Source: Caballeronia sp. SBC1 (lineage in GTDB: Bacteria > Pseudomonadota > Gammaproteobacteria > Burkholderiales > Burkholderiaceae). From it: a DNA stretch of 64,000 nucleotides. Where the stretch lies: positions 2,232,001-2,296,000 of the forward strand of contig NZ_CP049156.1 of the NCBI RefSeq assembly GCF_011493005.1, given 5' to 3'. Positions 9,595 to 18,427 of this stretch are shown here, in pieces. The notes under the pieces are model-generated. The model ran no database searches. It saw nothing but the letters and a program-made list of their open reading frames with translations, and was not told the origin of the DNA. Position numbers and translations under genes: made by a program. Position 1 is the first letter of the stretch. Each line of letters begins with the position of its first letter.

Positions 9595-9702
9595 AACCCG
9601 AATAGGGCGCTGCGCGCGCCCGGCCACGATGAACGTGACCAGAAACCTCGGGCCAGCTTCGCCACGCCGGAAACATCCCGGACGCGAAGCTTCGAGCGTG
9701 TA

Positions 9703-10461
9703 TCAGGCGCCGGCCGATTCAGATTCGCCGACCGGTGGCGACGAACTGTCCTCGCGGCGTTCAAGCGAAAAAGCCCGCCCGACTTCCTCCGCGGTGACAT
9801 CGATCAGCGTGCTCATCGCCCGCTCCGCCACGGCGGCATCGTGCGCCTCGATCGCTTCCACCACGCGGCGCTGGGCTTCAAGCGTCGCATCGCGCATGGT
9901 CGCAATACCCGCCACGATCGGATAAACCGTCACCAGCGCACCCCGCACGATAGCCGTCATCTGCTGGAAGAACTGGTTACCGCTCGCGGCCACAATGCGC
10001 GTATGCAGCGCGACGTCAGCGGCCTGGTACTCGGGCTCGCTGCCGTTGAGCGACGCTAGCGCCTCGAACGCATCTCGAATCCCGCTCACTTCGTCCGGCG
10101 TTGCACGGGCTGCCGCCAACGCGGCCGCACGCGGCTCGATCAACATTCGAAACTCGATCACGTCGCGCAGGAACGCCTGATCCGGGGTCGCCCGAAAGCG
10201 CCAGCTCACCACGTCCTCATCGATCAGCCGCCAGTCGCTCATCGGCCGGATCCGCGTGCCCGTCTTGGGGCGCACATCCAGCATGTGACGCGCGAGCAGC
10301 ATGCTCAAGGCCTCTCGCATCACGGTTCGACTGACGTCGAACTCCTTCGACAAGACGTCCTGCGGTGGCAGGATCGCACCGTACTTCTGTTCGACGATGC
10401 CCGATACGAGCCCGTCCATCACCTTAGCCACCAGTGATCGCTCTTTGTTTTCGTCCATCAC
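9703..10461 (-). CDS. FadR-type GntR family transcriptional regulator (FCD domain)
   Basis: The 252-residue protein has an N-terminal winged helix-turn-helix (about residues 12-75) with PPQDVLSKEFDVSRTVMREALSML, the GntR signature. A C-terminal all-helical FCD effector domain (about 95-230) follows, with the conserved FRMLIEPRAAALAA and LHTRIVAASGN segments that hold metal and ligand residues. Such proteins usually sense small carboxylates or sugar acids. The oxidoreductase lies downstream on the same strand, and the polysaccharide locus begins upstream, so either could be its target. Confidence 0.93.
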   Translation of the reverse strand: MMDENKERSLVAKVMDGLVSGIVEQKYGAILPPQDVLSKEFDVSRTVMREALSMLLARHMLDVRPKTGTRIRPMSDWRLIDEDVVSWRFRATPDQAFLRDVIEFRMLIEPRAAALAAARATPDEVSGIRDAFEALASLNGSEPEYQAADVALHTRIVAASGNQFFQQMTAIVRGALVTVYPIVAGIATMRDATLEAQRRVVEAIEAHDAAVAERAMSTLIDVTAEEVGRAFSLERREDSSSPPVGESESAGA

Positions 10462-10823
10462 CCCTCTCCCCTTGCGCCCTACATTGTGTCCCTGCGCATC
10501 CGGCGGGCTTCCCCAAGCTCGCCGAAAGGCCCGCTGCGCGCGGCGTATTCATCAGATCAATAAGATCGATCAGATCAACCAGCAGCTGCGCACCGTGCAC
10601 GATAAATTGCGTGTTCAATACCGCCAACGCCAGTCGGAATGTCCCTCGCAAGGGTTATCCCTTTGCCTGTGCGTCTTTACGTCATGCGGCACTGCTTCGG
10701 CAATCGCTGTATTAAGTACTTCTTGATACTTTTGATTTAAGTGCTTCGTTTAAGTGCTTCCTGATACCCGGTCTTCATGCTCCATGCTCATCACCCGGCA
10801 AGTCGCCCTTCCTTCACCGGTCT
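10462..10823. other. Non-coding gap with three TTAAGTRCTTC repeats
   Basis: This 362-base gap holds the upstream region of the GntR gene. Three direct copies of TTAAGTRCTTC start at 10712, 10737 and 10750. The first and third are each followed by a YTGATAC hexamer-like extension. A second short repetitive stretch around 10550-10580 repeats AGATCA/GATCG units. No supported gene was seen. Confidence 0.5.
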
Positions 10824-12395
10824 TCAACCTGCTGCCTTCTTCTCGGTTGCGCGTCCGTATTGATCGTCGAAACGCACGATGTCGTCCTCGCCCAGATATG
10901 TCCCCGATTGCACCTCGATCATTTCGAGCGGCGTTTTACCCGGGTTTTCGAGCCTGTGCGTGGTACCGAGAGGAATGAACGTGGACTGGTTTTCGCTCAC
11001 CAGGAAGGTCTCTTCCCCGCGAGTAACGAGCGCCGTGCCGCGCACGACGATCCAATGTTCCGCGCGATGATGGTGCATCTGCAGCGAGAGCCGCCCACCC
11101 GGTTTCACTACAATACGCTTTACCTGAAAACGCTCACCGTGATCGATGGAGTCATAGAAGCCCCAGGGCCGCTGAACCTTGCGATGATCCTGCGCCTCGG
11201 CGCCTTTGGCGGCTTTCAGGCGCCCGACCATCGCCTTCACTTCCTGCACACGATCCTTCGATGCCACCAGGATCGCATCCGCGGTTTCCACGACCACTAC
11301 ACCCGTCACACCAACACACGCGACCAGCCGCCCGTCGGAATGCGCGAAGCTGTCAGCGGACCCTTCGAAGATCACGCGGCCGCGAGCAACGTTGCCGTCA
11401 TCGTCCTTCTTCGACATGTCCCATACGGCGTCCCACGCGCCGACATCGGACCAGCCGGCGGCGAGCGGCACCACGACGCCCGGAAAGCGCGGCTCGAGCG
11501 CAATCCGCTCCATGACGGCGAAATCGATTGAATCGGAGGGGCATGCTTCGAACGCGTCGACATCGAGTTGCGTGAAGCCGTCCTGATGCAGACCACGTTC
11601 GAACGCGATCAAGCACGCGGCGTGAATAGCCGGCTGGAAGTGCTCGATAGCGGCAAGCCACACGGAGGCCCGGCACACGAAAATGCCGCTGTTCCACCAG
11701 TATTCGCCGGACGCCAGATACTGCTCGGCAATTTCCCGCCGCGGCTTTTCGACGAATCGTTCGAGCACCCGCGCTTGAGGGGTGTCATCATCTGCGGTTC
11801 CCAGGGCTGCACCGGCCTTGATATAGCCATAGCCTGTTTCGATCTTGTCCGGCACGATGCCAAGCGTAACGAGCGCGCCGCTTACGGCATGTTCGATCGC
11901 CTTGGCGATCGTCCGACGGAACGCATTAAGGTCGGACACCGCGTGATCGGCGGGCATGGCCACCATCACCGGGTCGTCGCCGGATCCGGCAGCCACTGCT
12001 GCCAACGCGGCGAGCGTAAGCGCCGGCGCAGTATTGCGGGCGCAGGGCTCGAGCACAATGCGAGCTCGACGGCCATTGCGCTCGATCTGCTGGGCAGTCA
12101 GCAACTTATGTTCCGTGCCGCAAACCACGATCAGTTCATCGGCGGTCGCGAAGTGCATTGTGTCGTGACCATGCGTTGCCAGATCCAGACCGTCAAGACG
12201 GCGCAACGTGGCTTCGAGCAGCGATTCCGCGCCCATAAGCTCGATGAGTTGTTTAGGGAACTGCTGCCGCGATAACGGCCACAATCGCGTGCCGGAGCCG
12301 CCGGCGAGAATGACGGGTTGCACGCGAATACTCGCGGTGCCCGTCGCGGCACCCATCTTGGCGGCGCCGGTAAGCGGATAGTGGGACACGTCCAC
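10824..12395 (-). CDS. manC: Mannose-1-phosphate guanylyltransferase / mannose-6-phosphate isomerase
   Basis: This bifunctional enzyme makes GDP-mannose for polysaccharide synthesis. The N-terminal nucleotidyltransferase domain starts PVILAGGSGTRLWPLSR (GGSGTR about residues 32-37). The C-terminal cupin isomerase domain carries RPWGFYDSIDHG, MHHHRAEHWIVVRGTA and FIPLGTTHRLENPG. I chose a GTG start at 12395 because AGGAG lies five bases upstream; an ATG at 12356 lacks a good binding site. Length is about 523 residues, slightly long for the family. It is the first sugar-nucleotide gene of the polysaccharide locus and corresponds functionally to BceA of cepacian synthesis. Confidence 0.93.
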   Translation of the reverse strand: MDVSHYPLTGAAKMGAATGTASIRVQPVILAGGSGTRLWPLSRQQFPKQLIELMGAESLLEATLRRLDGLDLATHGHDTMHFATADELIVVCGTEHKLLTAQQIERNGRRARIVLEPCARNTAPALTLAALAAVAAGSGDDPVMVAMPADHAVSDLNAFRRTIAKAIEHAVSGALVTLGIVPDKIETGYGYIKAGAALGTADDDTPQARVLERFVEKPRREIAEQYLASGEYWWNSGIFVCRASVWLAAIEHFQPAIHAACLIAFERGLHQDGFTQLDVDAFEACPSDSIDFAVMERIALEPRFPGVVVPLAAGWSDVGAWDAVWDMSKKDDDGNVARGRVIFEGSADSFAHSDGRLVACVGVTGVVVVETADAILVASKDRVQEVKAMVGRLKAAKGAEAQDHRKVQRPWGFYDSIDHGERFQVKRIVVKPGGRLSLQMHHHRAEHWIVVRGTALVTRGEETFLVSENQSTFIPLGTTHRLENPGKTPLEMIEVQSGTYLGEDDIVRFDDQYGRATEKKAAG

Positions 12396-12400
12396 GGTGA

Positions 12401-12405
12401 CTCCT
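12401..12405 (-). promoter_or_regulatory. Ribosome binding site (AGGAG) fixing the GTG start of manC
   Basis: On the minus strand, AGGAG is followed by TCACC and then GTG at 12395. No other in-frame start in this area has such a site, so it decides the annotated N-terminus. Confidence 0.6.
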
Positions 12406-12574
12406 GAAGCGTTGAAGCTGATTGAGGGCCGAACGCGTCTTACAGGTGCGGACGCGTGAAAAACACGCATCGATTGATGCGCTATTTAAGCAGGCAAATC
12501 TATTTGGTTGTGTGCGCGTGCGAACGCCCGCACGCTATTCGGTCAATCTGCCGTTCAAGGCACTTTATTCAGCC

Positions 12575-14035
12575 TCACCCGGCGTTGGGCAGCAATCTTT
12601 GCCGGAGACGCGAGACGACTTCGCGCAGTTCGCTCGATTCGCAGAACGACCATGCGATGTTGCCGGCAATCAGCGCAACAGCAATCGTGGCCATCCCGCT
12701 AAGTGAATCCATGGAGTCGGCGCACACGGTGGCAATCACCAGGAAAACCAGATGTCCGGCCATGTTCCGCACGATCGGCCGCGGCTTGAGCTTCGAGAAA
12801 TAAAGGAACGCGGCATAGTCGAAGAACGCTTTTGCAACCACCGCCACGCCTGCGCCCAGCAGGCCGTACCAGCGGATGCTCAGCCATAGCACGAGCGCGA
12901 AGACCGGCAAGCCGATCCAGCCGACCCGCGCGACCTGCGCCGGATTGGCCTTGGCCTGGATCAGCACTCCGATAATGCTCGACTGCCCCGCCAGCCACAC
13001 GCCAATTACAAGGATGCGTCCGACAGGCGCGGACTGAACCGCCATTTCATGACCGAGCCAGATGTTCAGGAACGGCGCCAGCGCGAATAACGCAACCACC
13101 ACGCATGGCGTGAACGCGCAGTTCAGGAACGCAAGCGCCTGGTGCGAGAGTTCATCGGCGTGATCGCTTGCGGAGGCTGAAAAGCGCGGGAACAGCGTGC
13201 GCAACATGGCGCTCGGCAGCAGGTTCATGCGCGTGACGAGGTTTTGCGGCGTGGCGTAATACGCCACGGATTTGGCACCGAGCATGGAACCGATCACCAC
13301 CCGGTCGAGTGTGGTTGCGATCATGTTTGCGCCAGAGAACAGCAGCAACCAGCGGCCGTAATTGAAGAGTTCGCGAATCAGCGGCCATTCCGGCTTCGAG
13401 ATGCGCTTGATGCCTATTGCGCGGAACGTGCCGTAGCCAAGCAGCAGGGCCGCCAGGAACCGCGCAATCACCGCTGCCGGCACAACCACCGCCAGCGACG
13501 GCGAGATCAGGTACAGCGCCGCCAGCGGCAGCAACTGGAACAGGAACGTGCCGATAGTCTGATTCGTATTGAACAGCGCGAACTTTTCCATGCCGCCAAT
13601 AGCACCGCTGAACACCCACGAGATGTTGGCAATGGGCACGGCCAGCGCAATCCACGGCAACGCATGCAGCACTTCGGCCTGGAACACCGGTTCGATGGTC
13701 GCGATATGCACGACGTACACGTACGCGCCAAACCAGATCAGCACCGCGCCAACAACGCCTGTCGCAAGGTTGAGAAAGAACGCACTCCAGAAGATGCGCT
13801 CAATCGTGCCGTCATTGGACTGGCGCGCCTTGGCGATATGGTTTTCGGTCGCCATCGAAATGCCGAGATCGAGCACGCTGAAATAACCGATCAACGCCCA
13901 CACCAGGTTGATGACGCCGTAGCGTTCGATCCCCATGCCGTGAATGTAGGCGGGTACCGTAGCGAGCGAGACGAACACGGGCAGGATGAGCCCGGCGAAA
14001 TTGATCGCTATGTTCTTGAGAAGACTTTTTTCCAT
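12575..14035 (-). CDS. Polysaccharide flippase, Wzx/MATE-like oligosaccharide transporter
   Basis: This inner-membrane protein of 486 residues has about 12 to 14 hydrophobic helices. It begins MEKSLLKNIAINFAGLILPVF, the usual N-terminal form of Wzx proteins, which move undecaprenyl-linked repeat units from the cytoplasmic to the periplasmic face. Charged residues such as the GMGIERYGVINLVWALIGYF segment near residue 33 fit the family. It lies between manC and the hydrolase on the same strand. With the Wzy-like, Wza and Wzc genes of this locus it forms a Wzx/Wzy-dependent export system. Confidence 0.9.
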   Translation of the reverse strand: MEKSLLKNIAINFAGLILPVFVSLATVPAYIHGMGIERYGVINLVWALIGYFSVLDLGISMATENHIAKARQSNDGTIERIFWSAFFLNLATGVVGAVLIWFGAYVYVVHIATIEPVFQAEVLHALPWIALAVPIANISWVFSGAIGGMEKFALFNTNQTIGTFLFQLLPLAALYLISPSLAVVVPAAVIARFLAALLLGYGTFRAIGIKRISKPEWPLIRELFNYGRWLLLFSGANMIATTLDRVVIGSMLGAKSVAYYATPQNLVTRMNLLPSAMLRTLFPRFSASASDHADELSHQALAFLNCAFTPCVVVALFALAPFLNIWLGHEMAVQSAPVGRILVIGVWLAGQSSIIGVLIQAKANPAQVARVGWIGLPVFALVLWLSIRWYGLLGAGVAVVAKAFFDYAAFLYFSKLKPRPIVRNMAGHLVFLVIATVCADSMDSLSGMATIAVALIAGNIAWSFCESSELREVVSRLRQRLLPNAG

Positions 14036-14281
14036 TGAGCAACGACCGATTACAACAAACTCACACAGGACGAATCAAGGCACCGCGTCACAGCTTTGCG
14101 GTGAATGCAGGCACGTTGCAGCGCACAGGCAATGCACGTTCAAGTGCACGCAGCGGGCGCCTGCCCGAAGGTCAGACGAATTAGGTGCCAGAGTAAAGGG
14201 GCAGTGCATCAGGGTCTGTACGCAGACGAACGCTTGGCACCCCGGCTTTCGATCGCTTGCCATTCTTTTCATTTTTTCGGT

Positions 14282-16198
14282 TCATCGTGATTCGATCGCT
14301 TTGGCATGCATGTCGGTCCTCATCTCGTCGGGGCGACCGGCACGAGCTGTGAAACGCGGCAGCAATGCACGCAGGCGCGCCCAGCCAAGATCGCCACGCG
14401 CGGCTTGCGGCGGCTCTCCCTGCACGAATTGAACGAACGACGCCATCATTTCCTCGCGCGCCGAATACGAAAAGCATGCGTGATCCAGAGAGTCGCGATG
14501 AATGGTTTCCACGTTGCGCCACTTGCGCATCCGCTGACCGCCCGCGCCGAAAAACACGGCGAACTCGTCCATGCCCGGATCTCCCGCGCCGTAGACGAAG
14601 CGAACCTTCACGTCGCGCTCACCCAGGCCCCGAACCATCGCGCGCACCCGGGAACCCGCCGAATTCACGCCGATTGTCCGTTCACCGAAATACGCTACGC
14701 TGGCCTTCAGGCGCGCGCTCAGGTGCCGCGCCAGTTCTTTCACGATCGGAGTGAGGCGCCGCTGACCGCGCAACACGCGCTTCCATTTGCCCGCTGTCTT
14801 GAAGGAACGGAGGAAGGTGCTGGTTGCCGTCCTCGGCCGGTTGTCGTTCACCGCAAACGACATGGGATCTTCCGGGAAACCAAACTTGGGCGCGTTCACG
14901 AGCACCAGCGAACGAATATGGGGACTGACAGGCGCCGCGTGCAGACAAACGTAAGCGCCCGAGCAGACCGCAAAACAGGAGACGTTATCGAAACCTCGCT
15001 CCGCCAGGAACGCGGCGGCGCTCACCACGTCGTCGCAGCCAGCGCGCGAAAACAGCAGGGAGAGCGGGCGTTTGTCGACGGCCGCCGCGCTGTCGCCTAG
15101 CGTGCCGACATCGAATCGCAGCGAAGCAAAACCTTGGCGCGCAAGCCGGCGAGCGAGCGTGACGGAGATGCGCGCGTCACCTATCCGATGGGTCGCGCCC
15201 GGGTTGACGAACACGACCGAGCGGCGCGACTGAGTGCCCTCTTGCGGCTCGCACAGAATGCCGAACAGCCGGCCGTTGTCGAAGATCACGGGCGTTTCGC
15301 GCACGCCATCGGCGATGAGCACCGGGCTTTCGGATGGCTTGCCAGTCGACTTGGCGACCGTCAATTCAGACGGCTCACTTTCGCCCAGCCATTCGACCAC
15401 GCGTGCAATCGTCTGTCGCGGTGTCTCGGTCACGCCAGATTCCTGCATGAATGCAACGCATTCGTCGAAGGTGTCGAACTGCGCGTCCGCTCCGGCTGCG
15501 CTGCAAGCCTCGACGAGTTTCTTCGAGCGTGAGGGATCGTAAGAATCGAGTACGAGCAAGCGTCGCGGCGCTCGTTCGGCCAGTTGTGCGTCGCGTAGCA
15601 GATCGAATTTGCTCAGCATCGCAACGCTCGATGCGATCAGGCGATGCCCTACCGCCTCCGCATAGTCGGCATCGGCCGGCGGGGGGGCAACATGAATACC
15701 GCCTGTTTCAAGCCAGTTCTGCTGCAGCAGACGCAATTCACGCAAGTATTGCCTGCCCGACAACACGGGGGCGAGCAGCACCAGTTGATCGACTTCTTCC
15801 TCGGCCGCTACCAAAGCGGCGAGGGTCGCGCCCAGACGCAAGCCGCAGAGCACCACTTGAGTGACCCCAGTCGATTCTTTCAAATAAGCGATCGCAGAAC
15901 AAATGCTTCGCAACCACCGCTCGATCTGCTCGCCGTCTTCCGACTCGCCAGCCGAGTCGCCGGTGCCGGCGTAGTCGAAGCGAAGCGTCGGCGCGCCTGA
16001 GTCCGCGAGCGCTTCGGCGAACACGCGCCAGCCCTTGTGGACCCACATTGCCTCGCGGCCGAAAGGCTGGCAGAGCACCACGCCGCGCGCAGCGGCTGGC
16101 TCACCCTCGTGCAGCCAGCCAAAGCAGTGGTCGAAAATTACAGGCGTCATCTCGAAGTTGCGCCCGGAAAGAGCGTCGTTATTAAGTTGTCTGCGCAT
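14282..16198 (-). CDS. Tandem alpha/beta-hydrolase protein of the polysaccharide locus
   Basis: The product of about 638 residues contains two alpha/beta-hydrolase domains. Domain 1 (about residues 15-270) has PTLRFDYAGTGDSAGE and, at the nucleophile elbow, CGLRLGA with Arg at about 121 where Ser is normal. Domain 2 (about 300-600) has SLRFDVGTLGDSA and AVCSGA, which puts Cys at about 412 in the nucleophile position. The GLRLGA elbow recalls hydrolases found with exosortase/EPS clusters, but no exosortase is visible here. Substrate and activity are unknown. I chose the ATG at 16198; ATG 16150 and an upstream start at 16345 are possible. Confidence 0.8.
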   Translation of the reverse strand: MRRQLNNDALSGRNFEMTPVIFDHCFGWLHEGEPAAARGVVLCQPFGREAMWVHKGWRVFAEALADSGAPTLRFDYAGTGDSAGESEDGEQIERWLRSICSAIAYLKESTGVTQVVLCGLRLGATLAALVAAEEEVDQLVLLAPVLSGRQYLRELRLLQQNWLETGGIHVAPPPADADYAEAVGHRLIASSVAMLSKFDLLRDAQLAERAPRRLLVLDSYDPSRSKKLVEACSAAGADAQFDTFDECVAFMQESGVTETPRQTIARVVEWLGESEPSELTVAKSTGKPSESPVLIADGVRETPVIFDNGRLFGILCEPQEGTQSRRSVVFVNPGATHRIGDARISVTLARRLARQGFASLRFDVGTLGDSAAAVDKRPLSLLFSRAGCDDVVSAAAFLAERGFDNVSCFAVCSGAYVCLHAAPVSPHIRSLVLVNAPKFGFPEDPMSFAVNDNRPRTATSTFLRSFKTAGKWKRVLRGQRRLTPIVKELARHLSARLKASVAYFGERTIGVNSAGSRVRAMVRGLGERDVKVRFVYGAGDPGMDEFAVFFGAGGQRMRKWRNVETIHRDSLDHACFSYSAREEMMASFVQFVQGEPPQAARGDLGWARLRALLPRFTARAGRPDEMRTDMHAKAIESR

Positions 16199-16408
16199 TA
16201 CACTTTCACTACGCTGATGATTCAGTGCGCCTGCACACACAGCACAAGCGCACCCTGATATTTCCGCGATCGCAAGCGCTTTCCCGCTGCCGTTATTCCC
16301 TCGATGTTCGATGTCCAACAGACGGCTTTTCCATTGCCGAGTCAAATAAGGGCATCACGCCGCGTAGTGCATGCGCGGCACAGAACAAGAAAACGCCGGG
16401 GAAAACAC

Positions 16409-17368
16409 ATGGTCATCGCTGTTCACCAACCCAGTCCGTCTGATACTCCGCGCTTCTCGGTATGTATCTGCACGCGTAATCGTCCCGGGGATCTCGCCCG
16501 GGCTTTGCGTTCGGTCGAAGCCTCCACGTATCCTGCGCATCAGATCGTGGTGTCGGATGACAGCACCGATACACTCACGCGTGAAATGGTTGCTGCCGAC
16601 TTTCCGCGCGTTGTATTCCTGGAAGGACCCCGCCGCGGCCTTGGCGCGAATCGCAACTGTGCGCTCGACGCGGTGACCGGCACGCACGTGGCGTTCATCG
16701 ACGACGACGCCACGCTCAGCACAGACTTCCTGAGTCAGATGGCCGAGTCGCTGCAGCATGGCGGGCAACATCCGGAAAAGCTCATTATTACGGGATACGA
16801 ACTAAATCGTGGTGAGCGCGTTTATGCGAACGCAACCACGTTTCTCGGTTTCCAGGCGCGGCCCTACCGCATCGGCGACAAACACGACACTGTCGTCATC
16901 AACAGCGCCGTCTTCCCCGCGTGGCTCTTCAAGCTGATTCGCTTCGACGAGCATCTGGTCTACGGTTATGACGAAGTCGATATTGTCATGCGCGCCACGC
17001 TGCAGGGAAAATGCGCGGTCCGGCTTCTGCCGGATGTGTTCAATTCGCATTTTCCTTCGACGGTGAATCGCGACTACTACGCGGCGTTCGTGGAAGCCTC
17101 GCGCATCTACGTGACGCATAAACGCTACCGGTGGTTCGAACGCAACCGCCCGAAAGCCGCCCTGTTCCTGACGCTTGCCGTGGCTCACAACCTGCTGCAT
17201 AACCTGCGCGCACACGGACCCAAAGGTCTCGCACGCAGCGCGCGCACGGTTTCGCGCGCAATCGCCTACATTCGCCGATACACCCCGGAAGGACTCGCCA
17301 TACAACATGAAGATCACCGTACTCGTACCCACTTATCGTCGAACCTCGGATCTCGCTCGCTGCCTTGA
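16409..17368 (+). CDS. GT2 family glycosyltransferase
   Basis: This GT-A fold inverting glycosyltransferase of 319 residues has an N-terminal nucleotide-sugar domain: FSVCICTRNRPGDLARAL, IVVSDDSTD, RGLGANRNCALDAVTG and the DXD-like VAFIDDDATL. The start at 16409 has GGGGA six bases upstream. It is the first plus-strand gene after the divergent hydrolase and overlaps the next glycosyltransferase by 62 bases in another frame. Acceptor and donor sugars are unknown. Confidence 0.9.
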   Translation: MVIAVHQPSPSDTPRFSVCICTRNRPGDLARALRSVEASTYPAHQIVVSDDSTDTLTREMVAADFPRVVFLEGPRRGLGANRNCALDAVTGTHVAFIDDDATLSTDFLSQMAESLQHGGQHPEKLIITGYELNRGERVYANATTFLGFQARPYRIGDKHDTVVINSAVFPAWLFKLIRFDEHLVYGYDEVDIVMRATLQGKCAVRLLPDVFNSHFPSTVNRDYYAAFVEASRIYVTHKRYRWFERNRPKAALFLTLAVAHNLLHNLRAHGPKGLARSARTVSRAIAYIRRYTPEGLAIQHEDHRTRTHLSSNLGSRSLP

Positions 17369-18284
17369 TGCGCTCTCGCGGCAACGGCGCGCACCGGACG
17401 AAGTACTGGTGGTGTGTCGCGGCGCCGACGAAGAAACGCAAGCATGGCTCGTGATCGAGAAGTCGCGCGCGCGCCTGCCGTTCGTCAAGGTTGAAGTCGC
17501 CCAGGGTGGCCAGGTTGCCGCGTTGAACGCGGGTCTCGACGCTGTCACAGGCGACATCGTGGCGATCACCGACGACGACGCCGCGCCGCGTCCGACTTGG
17601 CTCGAACGCATCGAATGCCATTTCGCAAACTCGCCGGACGTGGGCGGCGTTGGCGGGCGCGACTGGGTGCATGAACATGGCGCGACACTCGATGCTGCCG
17701 AGCCGGACGTAGGCCGCTGGCAATTCCCGGGGCGTGCGATCGGCAATCATCATCTGGGCGTGGGAGCCGCGCGCGACGTGGATTTCCTCAAGGGCGCGAA
17801 CATGAGCTATCGCGTGAGCGCGATCAGCGGCAATGCCATTCGCTTCGATACCCGTCTGCGCGGCACCGGTGCGCAGGTCAACAACGACATGGCGTTTGCG
17901 TCGGCGGTGCGGCGTGCGGGCTGGCGCCTTGTCTACGATCCGGCCGTGGAAGTCGATCACTATCCGGCACAACGCTTCGACGAAGATGCCCGCGCCGTGC
18001 GCGGCAGCCGGAGTTGGGTCGCGATCGAAAACGAGTCGTATAACCTGCATCTGATCGTGCGTGACGAGTATCGCGGTGCGCGCCGGGGCATGGCTTTGCT
18101 GTGGCTCACTGCAGTGGGACACGGCGCGTGCCTGGGCTGGGTCAATCTCGCGCGTGCTCGCTTCATCCATCGCGAGGCAACCGCGTTGCAGCGCTGGCGC
18201 GCAGCGCGCAGCGGCGCGGCGCTGGCCAAACGTGATCATGCACAGCGGCGGCTGGAAAGCGTGGAACGCGAATTTGCGGGGTGA
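17307..18284 (+). CDS. GT2 family glycosyltransferase
   Basis: This second GT-A glycosyltransferase is 325 residues long. It begins MKITVLVPTYRRTSDLARCL and contains GQVAALNAGLDAVTG and the DXD-type IVAITDDDAAPRPTW. A C-terminal acceptor-binding half follows, containing GTGAQVNNDMAFASAVRRAGW. The ATG at 17307 is preceded by GGAAGGA. It begins inside the coding region of the previous gene (62-base overlap), so the pair is translationally linked. A strong terminator follows at 18316-18351. Confidence 0.9.
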   Translation: MKITVLVPTYRRTSDLARCLDALSRQRRAPDEVLVVCRGADEETQAWLVIEKSRARLPFVKVEVAQGGQVAALNAGLDAVTGDIVAITDDDAAPRPTWLERIECHFANSPDVGGVGGRDWVHEHGATLDAAEPDVGRWQFPGRAIGNHHLGVGAARDVDFLKGANMSYRVSAISGNAIRFDTRLRGTGAQVNNDMAFASAVRRAGWRLVYDPAVEVDHYPAQRFDEDARAVRGSRSWVAIENESYNLHLIVRDEYRGARRGMALLWLTAVGHGACLGWVNLARARFIHREATALQRWRAARSGAALAKRDHAQRRLESVEREFAG

Positions 18285-18315
18285 TTGAAACGCGCGGTCG
18301 TAGGCGGCGCTCGTT

Positions 18316-18351
18316 AAAAAAGGCGATCAGGATGACCTGATCGCCTTTTTT
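18316..18351. terminator. Strong bidirectional rho-independent terminator
   Basis: A nearly perfect stem (AAAAAAGGCGATCAGG with CCTGATCGCCTTTTTT, loop ATGA) has A-tract and T-tract on the two sides. It can end both the plus-strand GT2 pair and the minus-strand GT4 operon, which converge here. Confidence 0.9.
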
Positions 18352-18427
18352 AGTTTACGGCAACGGCAAGAAAAAATGCCCAATCAAGCGGTCCAGAACC
18401 TGCGACCGCCTGGCGCTGGCAACCCCC

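Noticed and set aside
10550..10590. AGATCA/GATCG repeats as a replication or methylation site cluster
   Set aside because: There are too few units, and no other origin-like feature (DnaA boxes, parS) is nearby.
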